DNA from: Jaenimonas drosophilae
Taxonomy: Eukaryota; Euglenozoa; Kinetoplastea; Trypanosomatida; Trypanosomatidae
Direction of reading: 5' to 3'
NCBI GenBank assembly: GCA_030849065.1
Contig: JASAON010001488.1
Span: 1 to 39,676 of the forward strand
Length of the DNA: 39,676 bases
This document shows positions 34,943 to 39,676 of this stretch, piece after piece (positions within the stretch are counted from its first letter, which is position 1; each line of letters opens with the position of its first letter). A model generated the notes under the pieces. The model was not told where the DNA came from, ran no database searches, and saw nothing but the letters and a program-made list of their open reading frames with translations. A program made the translations under genes and the position numbers.

Positions 34943-37252
34943 TCAACTATCGCTTTCATCACCGCCCGTCCAAAGCTTGCCAATGGCGAGTGCAAGCGCG
35001 AAGAGATCCACCATCGAATGTGTCTCGGAGAAGGGCGGATAGAACCACAGAGACTGCCCCTTGGCCTCGGCAAGCAGCGCACCATCTTCTACATCTCCCG
35101 CATGCACCTTCACCAACTCCGGGCTCAGCATGCGTGAGGAGCCATTGCTAGAGATGGAAGAATTAGTTACGTGATGGCGTTGTTGGCTACGACGAGCGCG
35201 TGCGGTGGCCCCACCCCCGCCATCACGCTCGCTTCCCGTGGAGCTGTGGGCCGAGCTGTCTCGACGGCTACGGCGATGGAGGAACTTTGGTATCATAACC
35301 CGCTCAACGGTGGAGATGGTTCTACTGTACATGCGCCATGCCCCAGCATCCTCGCAAGGGGCGTACTTGTGGCGGCGTACCACCCCAAACTCCACACGCT
35401 CCCCCCTCACGAAGTGTTGGCATCGAGCGTTGGTCGCAATGTGTGCCCGCTCCGCCACACTGTCCGTGACGCGGAAGATGGAGAGAAGGTGCCGAAATCG
35501 GCTTTGACGCACCACAAATTTTGGAACCCGCGCAGAATCGCAAACGACGAGCACGCGATGAATCGGGTGGCCAGACTCATGCAGTATTTCACCCATCAAG
35601 TAGCGGCTCGTCGGTAGTGGCACCTCCGCTGCGGGGAGATGTGGGGAGTAGGGAGATGCCTCACCTCCATCCTCCACAGTGGTTGAGGTGGTGTTGGTCG
35701 TCGCTGCCGCAGATGGAAAGCTACCTCCATCAGCAGAATTATACTCCTGAAGGGGAATCAAGCCGCCTTGATCCTCATGATCTCCTTGGACGACTATAGC
35801 ATCGCCAAAGATGCGATTCTGACGAAGCTCGCCCACACGCCTGCCATTGTGATAGCCCGCAATGGTTCCGTCACCACACTGCACAAGATCCACCTGAATC
35901 GGGGCAAGCGTCGATGCCCCACTGCGACGACGGCTGCCGGTGCTGCGACCACCCGCAGAGCTTCGCGTGCATGAGAGCGGATCACCTTCATCCGTGGCGG
36001 CCCCGCGACGTTTGGGTGAGCTGCGCGTGGGCACCGAGCGGCGATTGGCAGACTTGGTGGCTTTCTTGTCTTTGGAGGAGACGGGCACCGGGATGTTGGG
36101 GATGTCAGTGAGGGGGCCATCCACCTCCAGCAACTCCAACACACTCTTGCTGGCCACCAAGATGGTGCTGCTGCAGCCCGACAGCGCCGGATCATCCCCG
36201 GCTCCTGCGGCACACACAAGATTCGAAGTGCTGCTCGTTGAGCTGTGCATAGGTTCGTCGCCCTGGTATTGAAATGAGGCACCAGATGAATTGGTTGGTG
36301 TTCGGATGGAGTAGCAGGCGCTGTGCAAGGAATCCTCATCATCCTCGGTCGCAGTCTGAAGAAGGCTGGACTGTCGCTTGCTTGGCATGGGATCCACGTG
36401 TGAAGAGCCGCCGCGATCCTCCCTCCGCAGTCGTCTCTCCTCCGCCGCAATGAGCTGGGTGATGGTATCCTTCTCCGCCGATCCGAGACCGCCAAACTCT
36501 TGCGGAATCTCCTTCGCATCCATGAAGGGCTCGAGCTTCTCCATGTTTGGTGGGCCCTTGAAGAAGCGAATCTTGTCCTGCACACGGGCATCCACCAGGG
36601 GCCGCAACACCTTCCACGCACCAGATACGGCCCAGCCCGTATTGAAGATGAGCATGCGACGCATAATTTCGGGGTAGTACTCCTGCATAATCTTGCACAG
36701 GTCCCGCAGAAAGCCTAGGGTGAGGGTATTCACGCTGGACATCGTGATGAGGCCGAGATCAATCACGTAGGTGCAGCGATCGACGCCACACTCCTTGGCG
36801 GCAAAGCGCGCGCTCTCCATCACACGTATCTGTGCGCGCAGCAGCACCGACTTATCCATCTCCTTCAGCAGAGGAATGAGCTTGGTTGGGTCAAGCGCGA
36901 TCCAAAGATTTGGGTATCCTTCCTTGTCTCGGCCAAAGATGCTCGAAACCATGGCCTGCACGCGTGGCTCCACCTCTTCACGGAGAATACCGTTCAGCGA
37001 CTCCACCTGCCGAAGCAGCACATAACCGCCGAGAAACTTTTCAGCTTGCTTGATGTTCCACCCTTTGCCAATGAGAAAGCGATACAACAAGTCGCAGTCT
37101 GAGAGCTTTTGTTCGTCGTCAATGGGAAGTAAATCGGCAATGATGTTTCGTAGTTGGCGGTTCTTTTCGCGGTGCTCTGCGGTGAGCTCCAGCGGGCCTG
37201 ACATCTTCTGCTCCCGCAGATTCTTTTCATACTGCGCCTCCCAACTGCCCAT
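34943..37252 (-). CDS. Sec14/CRAL-TRIO lipid-transfer domain protein with long C-terminal extension
   Basis: CRAL-TRIO domains carry phosphoinositides or other lipids between membranes. Seen: 769 residues. CRAL-TRIO-N helices at about 35-90 (DCDLLYRFLIGKGWNIKQAEKF); the lipid-binding domain at about 105-256, with YVIDLGLITMSSV, the hallmark EYYPEIMRRMLIFNTGWAVS, KIRFFKGPPNMEKL and the closing IPQEFGG. Residues 260-470 are Ser/Thr/Arg-rich and disordered. A second ordered block follows (about 560-680: HPIHRVLVVCDSARVPKF, FRHLLSIFRVTDSVAER, RVEFGVVRRHKYAP, YSRTISTVERVMIPKFL) that I do not recognise, then another Ser/Arg-rich stretch and a final segment, GQSLWFYPPFSETHSMVDL. The ATG is at 37250-37252. 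The second block may be a partner-binding or GOLD-like module, but this is a guess. Confidence 0.92.
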   Translation of the reverse strand: MGSWEAQYEKNLREQKMSGPLELTAEHREKNRQLRNIIADLLPIDDEQKLSDCDLLYRFLIGKGWNIKQAEKFLGGYVLLRQVESLNGILREEVEPRVQAMVSSIFGRDKEGYPNLWIALDPTKLIPLLKEMDKSVLLRAQIRVMESARFAAKECGVDRCTYVIDLGLITMSSVNTLTLGFLRDLCKIMQEYYPEIMRRMLIFNTGWAVSGAWKVLRPLVDARVQDKIRFFKGPPNMEKLEPFMDAKEIPQEFGGLGSAEKDTITQLIAAEERRLRREDRGGSSHVDPMPSKRQSSLLQTATEDDEDSLHSACYSIRTPTNSSGASFQYQGDEPMHSSTSSTSNLVCAAGAGDDPALSGCSSTILVASKSVLELLEVDGPLTDIPNIPVPVSSKDKKATKSANRRSVPTRSSPKRRGAATDEGDPLSCTRSSAGGRSTGSRRRSGASTLAPIQVDLVQCGDGTIAGYHNGRRVGELRQNRIFGDAIVVQGDHEDQGGLIPLQEYNSADGGSFPSAAATTNTTSTTVEDGGEASPYSPHLPAAEVPLPTSRYLMGEILHESGHPIHRVLVVCDSARVPKFVVRQSRFRHLLSIFRVTDSVAERAHIATNARCQHFVRGERVEFGVVRRHKYAPCEDAGAWRMYSRTISTVERVMIPKFLHRRSRRDSSAHSSTGSERDGGGGATARARRSQQRHHVTNSSISSNGSSRMLSPELVKVHAGDVEDGALLAEAKGQSLWFYPPFSETHSMVDLFALALAIGKLWTGGDESDS

Positions 37253-38327
37253 GATTAGTGTATGGTTCGATTCGGTAGCACAACAAGGTATGTTCTCACG
37301 TCCGTGTGGTTATGTGTCGTGTGACTCTCACGATCAGCGAGCACACAGGCAGAGATTAGAGGAGAGAATGGTGCTACACGCGAGTGTATGGATTCAGCGT
37401 AGCTGAACAGAGCTAATACAAGGTAGAGCTGGTGCAGTGAGTTCTTCTTCTGATGAAAACCCAACACGTGCTGATGAATTTTGTGTTGGAATTGTGTGTA
37501 CGTCAATCCGTGTTGTCCCTCTGCTATATACACAGAAGAGAGGGCTTCACTCAGGCGCACACGAAAAAAAGCAATCAAACAAACGCACAATTACGACAAC
37601 AACAGCAACAAAATGAAAAATGTAAAACGCAAAGAGAGCGGGTGAACCCAAGCGGACACTATTGTTCGGGTAACGAAGTGGGCCTCAATGAGCCACAAGG
37701 AGGTGGGCTATCACTACAAGACAGCAGCAAGAACACGAACAAACGTATGACAAAAATGGAGCCAAAGATGCTTTTTTTTTCTTTATCTGCTCTGTTCGGT
37801 TTGTCTGTTCTTGTGTTGTCTCTTGGCGATTGTACAAACCTCCCTCAGGGTTGTGTTCGTGCTTGCGCCAAACAACGGCTGTGAAAATGACGCTTCTTTG
37901 TGGTGCTGACGAAACGAGGAAGAGAAAGTGAGAGTGGTACCTTCTCCGGGAGTGTCCTACGATGCTGATTGCGATCCACGTGGGGCCGACACCGATTGGT
38001 AGGCACACTGACAGGGGGCTACTACAATACAAGGGCAACAACAATCGCAAAAAGTGGGAGTATAGAAAGTTGTGAAGATGAACACAATAGGACATGGTGG
38101 TAGCTTCTTCTCCAATCACGTCAGTCAAGGTGAGCGTTGTGGTAGAAGGGGGAGATCAACCCCTCCAAGAATGCATAGATAGTTTCTCGAGCAAAAAGCA
38201 AAGCAGATATATACGCCACGACCACGCTGGCTCCCCATCAATCAAGGTGTATATATACAGCCTCTTGAACGTATGCTTGATGGATACGTGGGAACACACA
38301 AGGAAGGTTCCGCATCACGCAACGAGC
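37253..38327. other. 1.1-kb intergenic region between the CRAL-TRIO gene and VPS24
   Basis: Frames here (plus 37453-37884, minus 37685-38128) are Gln/Lys- or Ser/Cys-rich and match nothing. T and A runs (for example near 37771-37780) and CAA-rich stretches are present. No gene or RNA is supported. Confidence 0.5.
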
Positions 38328-38975
38328 TCAGATGCTTTTCAGTGCATTGAGGCGTGCGGCTAGCTCATCCTCATCATCATCGGATGCCTGCTGTGCCACT
38401 TTCTGCTGGGTGGCAGGCAATCGTGAATGTCCAGCATGGGCGCCCTCCATCTGTTGGTGCGTCACCTCAGCAATGATCTTGCCAACCTCCTCCTCCACAT
38501 CTTCATCGCTGATGTCCTCGTCAATGGCATTATCCAAGGTGTCGTTCATCATATCCTCCAGCAGCCCTGCCTTCGTCATTTCCTTCCCCATCTCCATCAT
38601 CGTCCGCTGGACCTCAGGAACGTTCATGAGTGCATTCATCTCCTTCATGATCTCAGCGCTCTTGGCCATCGTGCCACTCATCTTGAGCTGGGCCACCTGA
38701 TTCTGGAGCTGCATTGCCACCGAATTCATTTGGGCCTTGGCCGTGTACATACGATTTACCGCCTTACGCGATGCGACGAGCTCCTTCGCCATCATGCGCA
38801 GTGCCACGTTGTCGTTACGCTTCGCCGCTTGCTTCATGGAAACCTGAGCCTTTTGTTGTTCACGTTGGATCTTTGTGATTTGTAACTCCAACTTCCGCTG
38901 CTCCGAGCGCAGTGTTCGGCCCCACTTCTTAGCCTCTTCCTCCGGATTAGAGGAGCTAAAGATCTTCTTGAACAT
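38328..38975 (-). CDS. VPS24: ESCRT-III subunit VPS24/CHMP3
   Basis: Polymerises with other ESCRT-III subunits to cut membrane necks at endosomes and in cytokinesis. Seen: 215 residues. A basic N-terminal hairpin (KWGRTLRSEQRKLELQITKIQREQ) is followed by SMKQAAKRND, the block VASRKAVNRMYTAKAQMNSV that is nearly that of CHMP3, then MKEMNALMNVPEVQRTMMEMGKEMTKAGLLEDMM and an acidic C-terminus. The last helix, DELAARLNALKSI, is a MIM1 motif for the VPS4 MIT domain. The start is the ATG at 38973-38975 (MFKKIFSSSNPEEEAKKW); the open frame goes 7 codons further to a TTG, which I reject. Confidence 0.95.
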   Translation of the reverse strand: MFKKIFSSSNPEEEAKKWGRTLRSEQRKLELQITKIQREQQKAQVSMKQAAKRNDNVALRMMAKELVASRKAVNRMYTAKAQMNSVAMQLQNQVAQLKMSGTMAKSAEIMKEMNALMNVPEVQRTMMEMGKEMTKAGLLEDMMNDTLDNAIDEDISDEDVEEEVGKIIAEVTHQQMEGAHAGHSRLPATQQKVAQQASDDDEDELAARLNALKSI

Positions 38976-39110
38976 TATAAAGTGTTGGTGCTTCAACGCA
39001 CAAAGATGAAAAGACAGGACACAGCGTAGTGTATATCACCCTCATTGACAACCGACCTCGTCGAATAGTGCAACACATCATCCCATATCCCGCGCACAAG
39101 GCTTCCTCAA

Positions 39111-39204
39111 TTGACCAGTGGGACTCCTCACAATCGCGTGTGGTTTTCATTGCGGCTTCAACGCAAACATCGTACATCGTCCGCGAATCACTAGCACGCA
39201 AACC
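39111..39204. repeat. Repeat copy 1, directly before an N
   Basis: About 94 bases, from ttgaccagtgggactcctca to cactagcacgcaaacc, matching 39324-39415 at roughly 90 percent by eye, with one 2-base indel. It stops at the undetermined base, so the copy may continue in unassembled sequence. Confidence 0.8.
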
Positions 39205-39205
39205 N
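39205..39205. other. Undetermined base, probable assembly gap
   Basis: A single n at the end of a repeat copy. Taken with the downstream tubulin end, this suggests a collapsed tubulin array. Confidence 0.7.
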
Positions 39206-39323
39206 CCATCATGGGTGTGACACAGTTGGAAGCGGAAGATAGGGTAAGATTAGGATGCAGCGAACTCGTCAACAAAGAACTGAGGGTGTCGCAGCTCGAC
39301 GACACACATGAACAGAACGGCAC

Positions 39324-39415
39324 TTGACCACTGGGACTCCTCACAATCGTGTGGTTTTCATTGCGGCTTCATCACGGACATCGTACATCTTCCACGAATC
39401 ACTAGCACGCAAACC
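39324..39415. repeat. Repeat copy 2, downstream of beta-tubulin
   Basis: Second copy of the 39111-39204 repeat. It lies about 214 bases downstream of the beta-tubulin stop on the minus strand, so it may be part of the tubulin intergenic region or 3' UTR. The scattered substitutions show two real, diverged copies rather than a duplicated assembly end. Confidence 0.8.
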
Positions 39416-39446
39416 GTTGGAACTCAAACAAACAAAAAAGATGTTC

Positions 39447-39478
39447 ATTGACGGACACCCGCAGGGATGTCCATCAAT
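39447..39478. other. Hairpin of about 14 bp downstream of beta-tubulin
   Basis: Arms 39447-39460 and 39464-39478 pair around a 3-nt loop (gca), with one mismatch and one bulged base. It lies about 150 bases past the tubulin stop. It may be a structured element in the tubulin 3' UTR or intergenic region. Confidence 0.55.
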
Positions 39479-39628
39479 ACCGAACAACTTGAAATGAAAA
39501 GAAAACAAGGTCTCTAACGACAAATGATGATCAGCTTTCCCATCAAGGTAGTGACATTGAGCGCGCAACGCAGAAACACAGCAGAGCTACTGCATCCTTG
39601 CAATCGCACCCTCTCTGTCCATTCCCAT

Positions 39629-39676
39629 CTAGTAGGCCTCATCCTCCTCGTCCATCTCGCCCTCCTCCTCGACGGT
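39629..39676 (-). CDS. TUBB: Beta-tubulin, last 15 codons only
   Basis: Microtubule subunit. Only the acidic C-terminal tail TVEEEGEMDEEDEAY and stop are inside the window; the rest lies to the right. The tail matches the kinetoplastid beta-tubulin ending (TVEEEGEFDEEEEAY type) and keeps the terminal Tyr, the site of the detyrosination cycle, and the Glu cluster used for polyglutamylation. Alpha-tubulin tails differ, so beta is favoured. Confidence 0.85.
   Translation of the reverse strand, partial: TVEEEGEMDEEDEAY

Larger units (their letters stand above)
38976..39628. other. Region between VPS24 and beta-tubulin, with repeats and a gap
   Basis: It holds two diverged copies of a roughly 93-bp repeat either side of an undetermined base, and a hairpin nearer to the tubulin stop. 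It is probably the edge of a tubulin array. No gene is seen. Confidence 0.55.

Noticed and set aside
37685..38128. Minus-strand open frame of 147 codons between the CRAL-TRIO gene and VPS24
   Set aside because: Composition is typical of translated intergenic T/C-rich sequence, and a poly-Lys run comes from an A/T tract.
1..39676. CRISPR arrays, bacterial operons or insertion sequences
   Set aside because: No spaced direct repeats of that kind, no transposase and no ribosome binding sites; all evidence is for a eukaryotic nuclear region.

Overview
This is a nuclear chromosome segment from a kinetoplastid flagellate (Euglenozoa). Every gene I can support (27, two cut by the window edges and one cut by an assembly gap) lies on the minus strand with no introns, as in a polycistronic transcription unit. 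Most start codons have a pyrimidine tract and a downstream AG a short distance upstream on the minus strand, as expected for spliced-leader trans-splicing. Gene content also fits: beta-tubulin with the EEEGE-type tail, short histone H4, tandem eL29, a mitoribosomal bL20m and an mS47-like protein, an axonemal EFHB/CFAP21-like protein, and retromer and ESCRT-III subunits. A GMC-family oxidoreductase is unusual for the parasitic trypanosomatids, so I suspect a free-living bodonid such as Bodo. That is inference, not proof.

Layout in window order (transcription runs right to left): DNA topoisomerase III (C-terminus off the left edge); 14-3-3; a coiled-coil protein; a GMC oxidoreductase missing its catalytic pair; a two-TM protein; a CCZ1-like longin protein; mitoribosomal bL20m; ribosomal eL22; a 1156-aa mS47-like protein; a membrane-anchored macro-domain protein; histone H4 (one full copy and one copy cut by an N); a Gly/Pro-rich small protein; an 892-aa coiled-coil protein; an actin-related protein; a one-TM protein; EFHB/CFAP21-like; a probable mitochondrial protein; a 1.4-kb stretch without a gene; a 79-aa protein; a bromodomain protein; two small probable mitochondrial proteins; two eL29 copies; a membrane SDR; VPS26; a Sec14/CRAL-TRIO protein with a long tail; VPS24/CHMP3; and the last 15 codons of beta-tubulin at the right edge.

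The genes do not form a metabolic pathway. As usual in kinetoplastids, unrelated housekeeping genes share a transcription unit. Loose themes are mitochondrial translation (bL20m, mS47-like), cytosolic ribosome (eL22, eL29), endolysosomal traffic (CCZ1-like, VPS26, VPS24), chromatin and DNA (TOP3, H4, bromodomain) and flagellum/cytoskeleton (EFHB, tubulin, coiled coils, actin-related). With promoters rare in such genomes, regulation should sit in untranslated regions. The best candidates are a 12-nt element shared by the otherwise different downstream flanks of the two H4 copies, a pair of CATAGAA octamers downstream of the first coiled-coil gene, and a hairpin downstream of beta-tubulin. Two single-N positions (17522 and 39205) lie beside repeated sequence and look like collapsed tandem arrays.
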